Assembly: GCA_910585255.1 (NCBI GenBank) | Contig: CAJUEI010000115.1 | Location: 1 to 11,445, forward strand | DNA from: an uncultured Lachnospiraceae bacterium | Lineage (GTDB): Bacteria > Bacillota > Clostridia > Lachnospirales > Lachnospiraceae | Length of the DNA: 11,445 nucleotides | Reading direction: 5' to 3' | Shown: in pieces, positions 1-6,716 of the stretch | How positions within the stretch are numbered: position 1 is the first letter of the stretch | Layout of the letters: every line of letters begins with the position of its first letter | Notes under the pieces: generated by a model | Told to the model about the DNA's origin: nothing | The model's input: the letters and a program-made list of their open reading frames with translations, nothing else | The model's database searches: none | Program-made: the position numbers and the translations under genes

Positions 1-57
1 AGAAATACAAGTGAAGAGTTCTATTTTGACATCATAATTGAAAATGTGCAGTTATAG
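1..57 (+). CDS. 3' end of an upstream gene (partial, unidentified)
   Basis: Frame 1 is open from the first base of the window to a TAG at 55-57. It reads a short acidic and hydrophobic tail ending in ...IIIENVQL. The composition looks like the final strand of a real protein, but 18 residues are too few to name a family. The frame continues off the left edge. This could also be a chance open frame, so confidence is modest. Confidence 0.35.
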   Translation, partial: RNTSEEFYFDIIIENVQL

Positions 58-85
58 ATTGTTAAAGGGGGAATTTTGTGCTAAA

Positions 86-190
86 ATGACGGTAAAGAAA
101 GTGACAAAGCATATGACAACAGAGGAGAAACTTCTGATTTCTGTTCGAAACAGATGTCTGAAAGGAATATACTTAAAGAAAGTTATGTAG
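86..190 (+). CDS. possible small ORF (34 aa), unidentified
   Basis: An ATG at 86 opens a 34-codon frame ending with TAG at 188-190, 16 bp before the next gene's start. The protein is basic and would begin MTVKKVTKHM. A purine-rich AAAGGGGGAA lies at 64-73, but its spacing to the ATG is long for a ribosome site. The frame also stays open back to an ATG at 44, which would give 48 aa without a visible ribosome site. I do not recognise the product. It may be a leader peptide, a remnant or chance. Confidence 0.2.
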   Translation: MTVKKVTKHMTTEEKLLISVRNRCLKGIYLKKVM

Positions 191-206
191 AGAGGGAGGA
201 GAAGAA

Positions 207-623
207 ATGGCAAAATACACGTTTAAAGTTTATCCAGTTGGTCAGGGCAGAACGACATATCGCACGATAGAAATTTCTGGAGAAGAAACACTTGATGAAT
301 TGTGTGAGTTTATTCTGGAAACGTTTGATTTTATCCATGAACATTTGTATGAATTCTGCATGGATAATAGAATGTATAGCCAAAATAGTTATCAGTATGC
401 CCCTGAGGATGGTGAATTGTCAACAGATGTAATGATAGATGAAATTGGTCTTATAAAGGGGCAAAAATTTTTGCTTCATTATGATTTTGGTGAGGACTGG
501 ATGTTTACGATTCATGTACAAAAGATAGAAGATGAAACGGAAACGACATTGCCGAAACTGATTAAGTCAGTAGGGTATGTAGAACAGTATCCGGGTTGGG
601 ATGATGAAGAGGAAGAATTTTAA
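207..623 (+). CDS. plasmid pRiA4b ORF-3 family protein
   Basis: This 138-residue protein resembles the pRiA4b ORF-3-like family, small proteins common on plasmids and mobile regions, with no firmly established biochemical role. The recognisable block is the YDFGEDW segment at residues 92-98, followed by a beta strand (MFTIHVQKI). An aromatic/acidic HLYEF block sits at 47-51, and the C-terminus (WDDEEEEF) is strongly acidic. There is no signal peptide or membrane segment, so it is presumably cytosolic. The ATG at 207 is supported by GGGAGGAG at 194-201. The stop codon lies inside the left arm of the large hairpin that separates it from the protease gene, with which it may be co-transcribed. 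Family assignment is good; function is unknown. Confidence 0.8.
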   Translation: MAKYTFKVYPVGQGRTTYRTIEISGEETLDELCEFILETFDFIHEHLYEFCMDNRMYSQNSYQYAPEDGELSTDVMIDEIGLIKGQKFLLHYDFGEDWMFTIHVQKIEDETETTLPKLIKSVGYVEQYPGWDDEEEEF

Positions 624-696
624 CCTCATCAAGGAAGTCCCAACCCACCGCTTTCGCCTTGGCGGCTTAGAAGCGGGGACTTCCTTGATGAGGTTA
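621..696. repeat. large palindromic hairpin with perfect 21-bp arms
   Basis: Bases 621-641 and 676-696 are exact reverse complements of each other. The stem continues inward: CGCTT (649-653) pairs with AAGCG (671-675), leaving AACCCAC (642-648) as a bulge and a 17-nt apical loop that itself holds GCC/GGC. In total about 26 bp can pair. The left arm starts on the TAA stop of the preceding gene, and the right arm ends 6 bp before the protease's ribosome site. No T-run follows, so it is not a standard intrinsic terminator. The GC-rich core in AT-rich surroundings suggests an inserted palindromic unit (REP-like, or an IS200/IS605-type end). An alternative role is an mRNA stability or decoupling hairpin. 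Confidence 0.75.
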
Positions 697-715
697 AACA
701 AAAGGAGGATTTTAT

Positions 716-1855
716 ATGGCAAAAATTTCAAGAGAAGGGGGATATATTCATATATCTTATGATGAGGAAGACATACGCAAGTCCCAAGACATTTGTTTGA
801 GATCAAACATTGCATACGAGGCAGTTCCTGTAGATTTGCTGTTTAATGAAAAAAGACCAGAGCTAAGCATGGAGGTTCGGGATGAGAAGGGACCTACAGA
901 AGTTGCAGATATTGGAAAATTTCCCTATAACACCTGTGGCAAATTAATTATGCAGTTTGGTTCTTCTGCCAGTTGCGGTTCAGCTTCACTTTTAAAAAGA
1001 CCGGATATACTTTTAACAGCGGCTCATTGTGTATACAAATCTGAAAAACAAAGTTTTCCTTCATCTACGACATTTTATTGGCGGTTAAAGGATCAGACGG
1101 TATATCAGATAGAGTCTGTAACAAACATTTTTATCCCAGTAGAATACGAACAGACAGGAGAGCTTCAATATGACTATGCCATTTGTGTATTGTCAAATCC
1201 AGTAGGAGACCATCGCAATGTATTAGATTATACCACACAAGTATCCCAACAAGAAGTAATAACCATTGGCTATCCATCGGTGTCGCCTTATAATGGCTTT
1301 AAAATGTATTATACGCAGAATGTGGTTTCAACCTACGAAGAATCTGGAAAAAAATTTTTGCGGGTTGGAAATGGCTTGGCCTATGGCGGTGCTTCGGGAG
1401 GTCCTTGGGTGTTAGGACAGAAAGTAGCTGGCGTTACTTCTTGGGGGTGGGAAGGACATACCGATGTACTCAGTCCCCAGTTTGATAAGAAATTTGAGGA
1501 TATGTATGCCCAAGCTGTTAAGAAAGCTCCTTTGCGTTCAATCAAGGGATTTAAATTAGATAATGATTGGGGATGGTTTGTCTGTCATTTACATATTCAA
1601 TATGAAGATAAAGAATATCAAAGAAGCGGCGATATAAGAATTAATGGATCAGGTACAACCGATTTAAATAATTTGAAATCTGTTATTCCTGCCCTATCAG
1701 TTGTAAACATTAAGGTATTTGTTGCTGGAGGAACGGATAAATATGGGGCAGAAAAATTTATTTTTGATCCAGATGCGTCAAATGGTGCATATTATAAAAT
1801 TTCAGGAACAACACTATGCAGTGATTTAAAATATAAGGGATTAATCTCATTATAG
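716..1855 (+). CDS. trypsin-like serine protease without signal peptide
   Basis: This 379-residue protein has a chymotrypsin-fold peptidase domain, closest in style to bacterial S1/V8-like enzymes. The catalytic triad is visible: His104 in LTAAHC, Asp153 in YDYAI and Ser227 in GGASGGP. Cys87 and Cys105 are placed like the conserved histidine-loop disulfide. Residues 1-66 form a charged N-terminal segment with no signal peptide or transmembrane helix. Residues from about 277 to 379 form an extra, probably beta-rich C-terminal domain that I do not recognise. AGGAGG at 703-708 supports the ATG at 716. The gene follows the pRiA4b ORF-3-like gene across a 92-bp gap filled by the hairpin and ends at a terminator, so the two may form one unit. 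The protease call is firm. Substrate, and whether it acts inside the cell, are unknown. Confidence 0.9.
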   Translation: MAKISREGGYIHISYDEEDIRKSQDICLRSNIAYEAVPVDLLFNEKRPELSMEVRDEKGPTEVADIGKFPYNTCGKLIMQFGSSASCGSASLLKRPDILLTAAHCVYKSEKQSFPSSTTFYWRLKDQTVYQIESVTNIFIPVEYEQTGELQYDYAICVLSNPVGDHRNVLDYTTQVSQQEVITIGYPSVSPYNGFKMYYTQNVVSTYEESGKKFLRVGNGLAYGGASGGPWVLGQKVAGVTSWGWEGHTDVLSPQFDKKFEDMYAQAVKKAPLRSIKGFKLDNDWGWFVCHLHIQYEDKEYQRSGDIRINGSGTTDLNNLKSVIPALSVVNIKVFVAGGTDKYGAEKFIFDPDASNGAYYKISGTTLCSDLKYKGLISL

Positions 1856-1883
1856 AAAGAATTGAATTGATGAAAGAAGAAAG

Positions 1884-1929
1884 AAAACCGGTGGCTTGAC
1901 TGAGAACAGTTCTGGCTATCGGTTTTTTG
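1884..1929 (+). terminator. Rho-independent terminator after the protease gene
   Basis: AAAACCGGTGGC beginning at 1884 pairs, with G-U pairs, with GGCTATCGGTTTT ending near 1926. The stem is about 12-13 bp around a loop rich in purines, and the run TTTTTT follows directly. It lies about 28 bp after the protease stop and is well placed to end that unit. Confidence 0.85.
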
Positions 1930-1982
1930 TATAATAAAAGAATATCTGCTCGGAATCTTACTCTCTAAATATAGCAAAAATA

Positions 1983-2683
1983 ATGAAAAAATAAAAATTT
2001 TAATACGATATCCCTTCTTAAATTTGCACTGCCAAGTATGGTTATGATGCTTTTTATGGGATTATATACCATAGTGGACACTGTTTTTATTGCCCGATTT
2101 GTAAACACAAATGCTTTGTCCCCTGTTAATATCGTATGTCCTGTTATCAATCTTATTGTTGGTGTAGTCGCTATTACGGTTATTATATATTCACAATTTT
2201 TATTGACTTCCCTTTATATTGGTTTCTCTATGGGAGTGGCTCCTGTTATAAGCTGCAGCTATGGGGGCGAAAATACAAAACAGCTAAAGAAATTAGTTCG
2301 TATTGGTTTTGCTTTTATTATAACTGTTTCTATTTTTGTTTTCTTTTTTTGCAAGAGAAACTATTGCACAGATATTTGCAGGAACGAATCAGAATGTATT
2401 TGAAATTATAAAAACGGGATTTTCTATTTTTGCCTTTAGCTTTCTATTTTCTGGATGCAATATTTTTTCCTCTGCATTATTTACGGCACTGTCAAATGGA
2501 AAAATTTCAGCAATTATTTCATTTTTGCGGACATTTGGGTTTATTGTAGTTTCTCTTTTGATATTGCTGGGAATTTTGGGAGTTATAGGAGTTTGGTTAG
2601 CGATTCCTATTGCGGAAGTATTTGCACTGATATTGACAATATGTTTTATACTTGGATATAATAAATATTATCACTGTTTGTAA
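1983..2683 (+). pseudogene. MATE-family multidrug efflux transporter, decayed
   Basis: The reading frames retain pieces of a MATE (multi antimicrobial extrusion) membrane transporter, which is normally about 450 residues with 12 helices. The N-terminal piece includes FALPS and GLYTIVDTVFIARFVN, typical of helix 1. Near 2164-2175 it jumps straight to a segment typical of the second half (YSQFLLTSLYIGFSMGVAP), so roughly the middle third is missing. Two single-base lesions are also apparent. The ATG at 1983 is followed by A6, where A5 would restore the frame. T7 at 2344-2350 breaks the frame where T6 would join FVFFF to ARETIAQIFAG. The C-terminal end to the TAA at 2681-2683 looks intact. No good ribosome site precedes 1983. 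The transporter cannot be functional as written. Homopolymer sequencing errors could explain the two frameshifts but not the internal deletion. Confidence 0.85.
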
Positions 2684-2761
2684 GAGAAATTCTAAATTAG
2701 AACAGGCAGAATGGAATGGTGCCAAATCAGAGTCCTTATAAAGATTAATTTAAATTTGGTG

Positions 2762-2790
2762 TTGACAATTTACAATAAGAATGTTATGAT
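2762..2790 (+). promoter_or_regulatory. sigma-A-type promoter for the T-box/thrS unit
   Basis: A perfect -35 TTGACA (2762-2767) and -10 TATGAT (2785-2790) are separated by 17 bp. Transcription would start near 2797, immediately before the T-box leader. Confidence 0.85.
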
Positions 2791-2796
2791 AACAAT

Positions 2797-3060
2797 CAAA
2801 TTAGCATAAGAGAAAGCGATGACGGAAACAAGTAGCATATTGATCGCAGACAGAGAGGGCATTATTTGGTGGAAGATGCTTATGTAGATTATATGTGAAA
2901 ACCATTCTTGAGCTGTAATACTGAAAGTAGAAGTAAGTATTATCGTATGCCTGCGTTAAAGGTTAGGATTTGATAGAATCTGAAGTAAAAAATTAAGGTG
3001 GAACCGTGCAGTAAGCACCCTTAAAAGGTATGTAATAAGTATCTTTAAGGGTGTTTTTTT
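2797..3060 (+). ncRNA. T-box riboswitch (threonine specific)
   Basis: The leader has the standard parts of a tRNA-sensing T-box. Stem I begins at AGCGATGACGG with the AAGTA motif just after it. A candidate specifier ACC (threonine codon) lies at 2901-2903 in the GTGAAAACCATTC context. The T-box sequence AAGGTGGAACCGTGC is at 2995-3009, and its TGGA would pair with the 3' UCCA end of uncharged tRNA-Thr. The antiterminator pairs AAGG and GTGC with GCAC and CCTT at 3015-3022. The competing terminator is the stem CACCCTTAAA (3016-3025) with TTTAAGGGTG (3044-3053) followed by T7. Uncharged tRNA-Thr should therefore favour read-through into thrS. The specifier assignment agrees with the downstream gene. 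Exact stem boundaries are approximate. Confidence 0.93.
3016..3060 (+). terminator. regulated terminator of the T-box leader
   Basis: A 10-bp perfect stem, CACCCTTAAA (3016-3025) with TTTAAGGGTG (3044-3053), is followed by seven T. The left arm shares bases with the antiterminator, which is the mutually exclusive arrangement expected of a T-box. Confidence 0.9.
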
Positions 3061-3101
3061 ATGCTGATGAAATGATTTTATTGAAGAAAGGAATAGATAA
3101 T

Positions 3102-4844
3102 ATGAAGATTAGAAGGAAAGATGGTTCCATCCAAGAGGTAGGCTTTGAGGATGAACTGGGGAAAAATGTATTTCGGCATACAACAGCACATATTTTGGCA
3201 CAGGCAGTAAAAAGACGGTATCCAAATACAAAGTGTGCAATCGGTCCATCAATTAAAGATGGCTTTTACTATGATTTTGATTTTGACTTTCCATTTTCCG
3301 AAAAAAATTTTGCTGAAATTGAGGCTGAAATGGAAAAGATTGTAAAAGAAAGTTTGGAGATTAAGCATTTTACAACAGATCGCAAAAAAGCAATGCAGAT
3401 TATGGGGGAAAAAAAGGAACCCTATAAAATGGAACTATTAAATGAACTGCCGGAAGATGAGGAAATTAGTTTTTATCAGCAGGGAGAATATTTAGAAATG
3501 TGTGTGGGACCGCATTTGGTAGATACCAGTGCAGTGAAAGCGATAAAACTGTTGTCTGTTGCAGGGGCATATTGGCGTGGTAATGAAAAGAATAAGATGC
3601 TGACAAGAATTTATGGTACATCATTTCCAAGTAAAACAATGCTGGAAGACTATTTAAACCGATTAGAAGAGATAAAAAAGAGAGATCATAGAAAATTAGG
3701 AAAAGAATTGGGATTATTTGCACTGTTTGAGGAAGCACCAGGATTTCCTTTCTTTCTTCCAAAAGGACAGATATTAAAAAATCTGCTGATTGATTATTGG
3801 AGAAAGCTGCATATGGAAGAAGGATATGTGGAAATATCTACACCAATTATGCTGAATCGGAAACTTTGGGAGACATCTGGACATTGGGAGCATTATAGGG
3901 ATAAGATGTATACAACTTCGATTGATGGGGCAGATTTTGCTATAAAACCTATGAGCTGTCCAGGTGGTATGCTTGTATATAAGATGGAGCCTCGTTCTTA
4001 TCGTGAGTTTCCTATGCGGATTAGTGAGTTAGGACTGATACACAGAAATGAAATATCAGGTACACTGCACGGGCTTATGCGTGTTCGCTGCTGTACACAG
4101 GACGATGCCCATATTTTTATGACGCCGAATCAAGTTCAAGATGAGATAAAAGGAGTGGTTCGTCTGATAGATAGGGTATATTCTGATTTTGGGTTTTCGT
4201 ATCATGTAGAATTATCCACAAGGCCAGAAAATTCGATTGGAAACGATGAAGAATGGGAGATGGCAACAAAAGGATTAACAAATGCACTGGATGATTTGAA
4301 GATTTCGTATGTCGTAAATGAGGGCGATGGGGCATTTTATGGTCCAAAGATTGATTTCCATTTGGAAGATTCGATTGGCAGAACATGGCAGTGTGGCACA
4401 ATTCAGTTGGACTTTCAGCTGCCGCAGCGTTTTGAGGCAGAGTATATCGGAGAGGATGGCAGGAAACATCGTCCGATTATGATACACCGGGTTATATTTG
4501 GTTCAATGGAACGGTTTATGGGGATTTTGATTGAGCATTTTGCTGGGAAATTTCCGTTATGGCTTTCCCCGGTTCAAGTAAAAGTATTATCGATTTCAGA
4601 TAAATATATAGATTATGTGGAAAAAATAGAAATGATTTTGAAAAAAGAAGGGCTACGCTGTGAAATAGATGGAAGGGCAGAAAAAATAGGCTATAAAATA
4701 AGAATGGCACAGTTAGAAAAGGTACCTTATATACTTATAGTTGGGGAAAAAGAAGCCAAAACGGACAGTGTATCTGTTCGGAAAAGAGATAGTGGCGATT
4801 TGGGCAGTATGTCGATAAAACAATTCCTGGAAATTCTTACTTAA
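3102..4844 (+). CDS. thrS: threonyl-tRNA synthetase (TGS-reduced form)
   Basis: This enzyme attaches threonine to tRNA-Thr in the cytosol. The 580 residues hold the N2 editing domain (about 22-200), with HTTAH at 26-30 and CVGPH at 134-138. The class II catalytic core (about 205-485) has zinc ligands Cys286 (MSCPG), His337 (TQDDAH) and His462 (IHR), motif 2 near 314-340 and motif 3 GSMERF at 468-472. The anticodon-binding domain starts near 489. The usual enzyme is about 640 residues with a full TGS domain. Here only about 20 residues, starting MKIRRKDGS like a first TGS strand, precede the editing domain. I chose the ATG at 3102 because AAAGGA at 3087-3092 precedes it and because an upstream in-frame start at 3051 would lie inside the terminator. 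Motif 2 reads RVRCCTQDD where a Phe normally precedes TQDD. It could be the only ThrRS or a second copy. Confidence 0.95.
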   Translation: MKIRRKDGSIQEVGFEDELGKNVFRHTTAHILAQAVKRRYPNTKCAIGPSIKDGFYYDFDFDFPFSEKNFAEIEAEMEKIVKESLEIKHFTTDRKKAMQIMGEKKEPYKMELLNELPEDEEISFYQQGEYLEMCVGPHLVDTSAVKAIKLLSVAGAYWRGNEKNKMLTRIYGTSFPSKTMLEDYLNRLEEIKKRDHRKLGKELGLFALFEEAPGFPFFLPKGQILKNLLIDYWRKLHMEEGYVEISTPIMLNRKLWETSGHWEHYRDKMYTTSIDGADFAIKPMSCPGGMLVYKMEPRSYREFPMRISELGLIHRNEISGTLHGLMRVRCCTQDDAHIFMTPNQVQDEIKGVVRLIDRVYSDFGFSYHVELSTRPENSIGNDEEWEMATKGLTNALDDLKISYVVNEGDGAFYGPKIDFHLEDSIGRTWQCGTIQLDFQLPQRFEAEYIGEDGRKHRPIMIHRVIFGSMERFMGILIEHFAGKFPLWLSPVQVKVLSISDKYIDYVEKIEMILKKEGLRCEIDGRAEKIGYKIRMAQLEKVPYILIVGEKEAKTDSVSVRKRDSGDLGSMSIKQFLEILT

Positions 4845-4867
4845 TTTTAAGTTGGGAGAGAGAAAAA

Positions 4868-5392
4868 ATGAATATTGAACTTGTAAGATTAACGAATGAA
4901 TATCGAGAACAGCTAACGGAAATGCTGACAGAGTGGAAAAATGATATTATAGTAAATCATACGAATATGTCTCCATGGAAAATATGGGTAAATGATTTTT
5001 ACAATTTTGATTATTATCTAGAAAATCTTGATACAAAAGAAGGCAATGAGAATGGGTGGGTTCCTGATACAACGCTGTTTTGTCTTGATAAAGATAGAAA
5101 TATTTTTGTAGGAGCGGTTAATATCCGCCACTATCTAAATGACAAATTATTAAAAACCGGCGGTCATATAGGGAATGGCGTCAGACCCAGTGAAAGAAGA
5201 AAAGGATATGCTACAGCCATGATTGCGTTGGCGTTAGAGGAGTGTAAAAAACTTGGGATCAACAAAGTTTTACTATGCTGTAATAAAGATAATATTGCTT
5301 CAGCAAAAGCTATTATCTATAATGGCGGAGTATTGGAAAATGAGGTGGAGGAAGACGGGCATATAGAACAACGTTATTGGATTTCGTTATAA
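4868..5392 (+). CDS. GNAT family N-acetyltransferase
   Basis: This predicted cytosolic acetyl-CoA-dependent acetyltransferase has 174 residues, a complete length for the GNAT fold. The acetyl-CoA loop is visible at about 101-118: GNGVRPSERRKGYATAM contains the R-x-x-G-x-A motif (R110/R111 to A115). Residues 134-150 (VLLCCNKDNIASAKAI) match the following strand and the N-x-x-S-x-x helix used in cofactor binding. The C-terminus (DGHIEQRYWISL) is typical of the COG3981-like branch. The gene starts 23 bp after thrS, with GGGAGAG at 4854-4860 as ribosome site, so it probably shares the T-box transcript. The substrate cannot be read from the sequence. Co-expression with thrS does not by itself show a translation role. 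Confidence 0.88.
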   Translation: MNIELVRLTNEYREQLTEMLTEWKNDIIVNHTNMSPWKIWVNDFYNFDYYLENLDTKEGNENGWVPDTTLFCLDKDRNIFVGAVNIRHYLNDKLLKTGGHIGNGVRPSERRKGYATAMIALALEECKKLGINKVLLCCNKDNIASAKAIIYNGGVLENEVEEDGHIEQRYWISL

Positions 5393-5508
5393 TATAGAAT
5401 TTTGAGAAGATAGAGTTTCTTTTTTGATATTGAAACAAAAAATTAAAGTTTGTTCTGCGAGAGATTTATGATAAAGAACGTATAGAATAGGTTATTCTTA
5501 GGTGATAA

Positions 5509-5555
5509 CATTGCCAGATCTATATTTGTATATAGAACTGGCAATGCTAATTTTT
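5509..5555 (+). terminator. strong hairpin, probable terminator after the thrS-GNAT unit
   Basis: CATTGCCAG (5509-5517) pairs with CTGGCAATG (5538-5546). After one A-A mismatch, TCTATAT (5519-5525) pairs with ATATAGA (5530-5536) around a TTGT loop. CTAATTTTT follows, a weak T-tract. It lies in the 321-bp gap (5393-5713) after the acetyltransferase and may end that transcript. The poor T-tract leaves open an mRNA-stabilising or binding-site role. I see no gene elsewhere in this gap. Confidence 0.6.
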
Positions 5556-5713
5556 ACGAAAAAAAAGATTTTTTCCTGTTTTAAAATTTAAATTAGATGT
5601 CAGATATTTGATGGTATAGGTGAAATGAGAAGTGCTATATAGGCAGCTACTTTATCCCAATGAGGGCTAACTATTTTGTGAGGGGTGTTCCTTAAGAAAG
5701 AAGGGTATGAATT

Positions 5714-6027
5714 ATGAAAATATGGTTTGCAGAAAGTGGAACAGTTGGGGAAAAAATTTATGCTGTTGCAGATGGAACCGTTATAGAAACAGCATTTGAA
5801 AAGATTTATGGCAATAATATTATAGTAGATTTAGGAGATGATATTTTGATTAAATATGGACATTTACAGGAAATAAAGGTATCGGAAGGCGATGAAATAC
5901 GGCAGGGGCAGGTAATTGGAACACTTGGACAGACTGGAATGGAATGGCAGCAGATTCTAATTTGTCATTTGCAGTAACTGTCAATGGAGAAGACATTAAT
6001 CTGTTGATTGTGGAGCAGGAAGAATAG
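5714..6027 (+). pseudogene. M23/LytM-like peptidase domain remnant, frameshifted
   Basis: The first frame (ATG 5714, stop 5975-5977) reads the core of an M23/LytM-type beta domain: IYAVADGTVIE, then YGNNIIVDLGDDILIKYGHL and VSEGDEIRQGQVIGTLGQTGM. GGAAT is tandemly duplicated at 5936-5945. Removing one copy restores the frame, which then runs as ...GMAADSNLSFAVTVNGEDINLL to a TAG at 6025-6027. M23 enzymes need an N-terminal H-x(n)-D pair and a C-terminal H-x-H. The first region is missing and the second reads NLSF, so even the repaired protein would probably not bind zinc. An in-frame stop at 5708-5710 lies directly before the ATG. This looks like the C-terminal end of a longer envelope or sensor protein. 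A short functional LytM-like binding domain is less likely. Confidence 0.75.
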
Positions 6028-6062
6028 AATGAACAGATTGGATAAGGATATTATATAAATAT

Positions 6063-6117
6063 AAAAGAGTATCAGTCATTGGAACTCAGTTATTCCATGA
6101 TGGATACTCTTTTTTTA
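6063..6117 (+). terminator. Rho-independent terminator before the sigma-factor operon
   Basis: AAAAGAGTATC (6063-6073) pairs with GATACTCTTTT (6103-6113). A weaker inner stem, CATTGGAA with TTCCATG, tightens the loop. The T-run at 6110-6116 follows the stem. It lies after the M23 remnant and isolates the sigma-factor operon from upstream transcription. Confidence 0.88.
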
Positions 6118-6192
6118 TTATAAAATGACTCAGTTTATACTGTTACAGAGCAGAAAAGCTGTTATTGGAGCAAATTTTTTTAGAAAAAATAA

Positions 6193-6247
6193 AATCCTCC
6201 GCACATTTTTGCATCCATATCCGTTAAATATGATGAAAGGAGGGATT
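6193..6247 (+). promoter_or_regulatory. possible anti-Shine-Dalgarno hairpin before the sigma gene
   Basis: AATCCTCC (6193-6200) is complementary, with one bulged G, to GGAGGGATT (6239-6247), the sigma gene's ribosome site. Pairing would close a loop of about 38 nt and hide that site. This is a sequence observation only; no regulator or conserved structure is shown. I see no convincing promoter in 6118-6250, although one must exist there if the terminator works. Confidence 0.3.
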
Positions 6248-6254
6248 ATAATGC

Positions 6255-6716
6255 ATGGATATTGAAGAACAATACGATAAAATATTTCGCTATTGCTATT
6301 TTAAGATAGCTGATAAACAGTTAGCACAGGATATTACACAGGAAACGTTTCTTCGATTTTACAGACAAGATTTAAGACTCGACAGCAGTAAAGAATTGCC
6401 GTATTTATATACGATTGCTAAAAATTTATGTGTGGATGAGTTTCGGAAAAAAACGGTTTATCATGCAGAAAATATAGAAGAGAACATTGTCTGTGACAGA
6501 TCAGAAGAGTGGATTAATCGTCTGACACTGCGATCGGTTATTGCAAAACTTTCAAAGGAGGAACAGGAATTATTGCTTCTGCGGTATGTAAATGAAGTTT
6601 CTGTTACTTCTATTTGTAAAATTACAGGACTTTCACGTTTTGCCGTTTACCGCAGGCTGTCAAAAACGTTAAAATGGCTGAAAGAAGAATTGAAAAAGGA
6701 GGGATTTTCTGAATGA
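6255..6716 (+). CDS. ECF-type sigma-70 family RNA polymerase sigma factor
   Basis: This 153-residue alternative sigma factor has just the two core regions of ECF sigmas. Region 2 (about 8-67) includes AQDITQETFLRFYR, the core RNA polymerase-binding helix, and LYTIAKNLCVDEFRKK, which recognises the -10 element. Region 4 (about 93-143) has the helix-turn-helix SVTSICKITGLSRFAVYRRL for the -35. AGGAGGG at 6238-6244 serves the start. An ATG at 6251 is better spaced but encodes only four residues before TGA, so 6255 is the real start. The stop overlaps the next gene's ATG (ATGA, 6713-6716), a sign of translational coupling. Its targets probably include its own operon, but no matching promoter pair is evident. 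Confidence 0.93.
   Translation: MDIEEQYDKIFRYCYFKIADKQLAQDITQETFLRFYRQDLRLDSSKELPYLYTIAKNLCVDEFRKKTVYHAENIEENIVCDRSEEWINRLTLRSVIAKLSKEEQELLLLRYVNEVSVTSICKITGLSRFAVYRRLSKTLKWLKEELKKEGFSE

Noticed and set aside
26..58. TTGACA at 26-31 as a promoter for the first genes
   Set aside because: The nearest TATAGA-like -10 is 20-21 bp away, too far, and the site lies in the probable tail of an upstream gene.
567..815. Minus-strand open frame across the 621-696 hairpin
   Set aside because: It overlaps two supported genes and the palindrome, and shows no recognisable protein features.
2136..2661. Extra + strand frames (from 2136 and 2455) in the MATE region
   Set aside because: They are aromatic, Cys-rich translations of the wrong frame over MATE coding sequence, not separate proteins.
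3051..3101. Longer N-terminus of thrS starting with GTG at 3051
   Set aside because: It begins inside the T-box terminator stem, has no ribosome site, and the extra 17 residues have no family similarity. ATG 3102 has AAAGGA in front.
3466..4710. Minus-strand open frames inside thrS
   Set aside because: They are shadows of a strongly supported synthetase gene, with no ribosome sites or recognisable domains.
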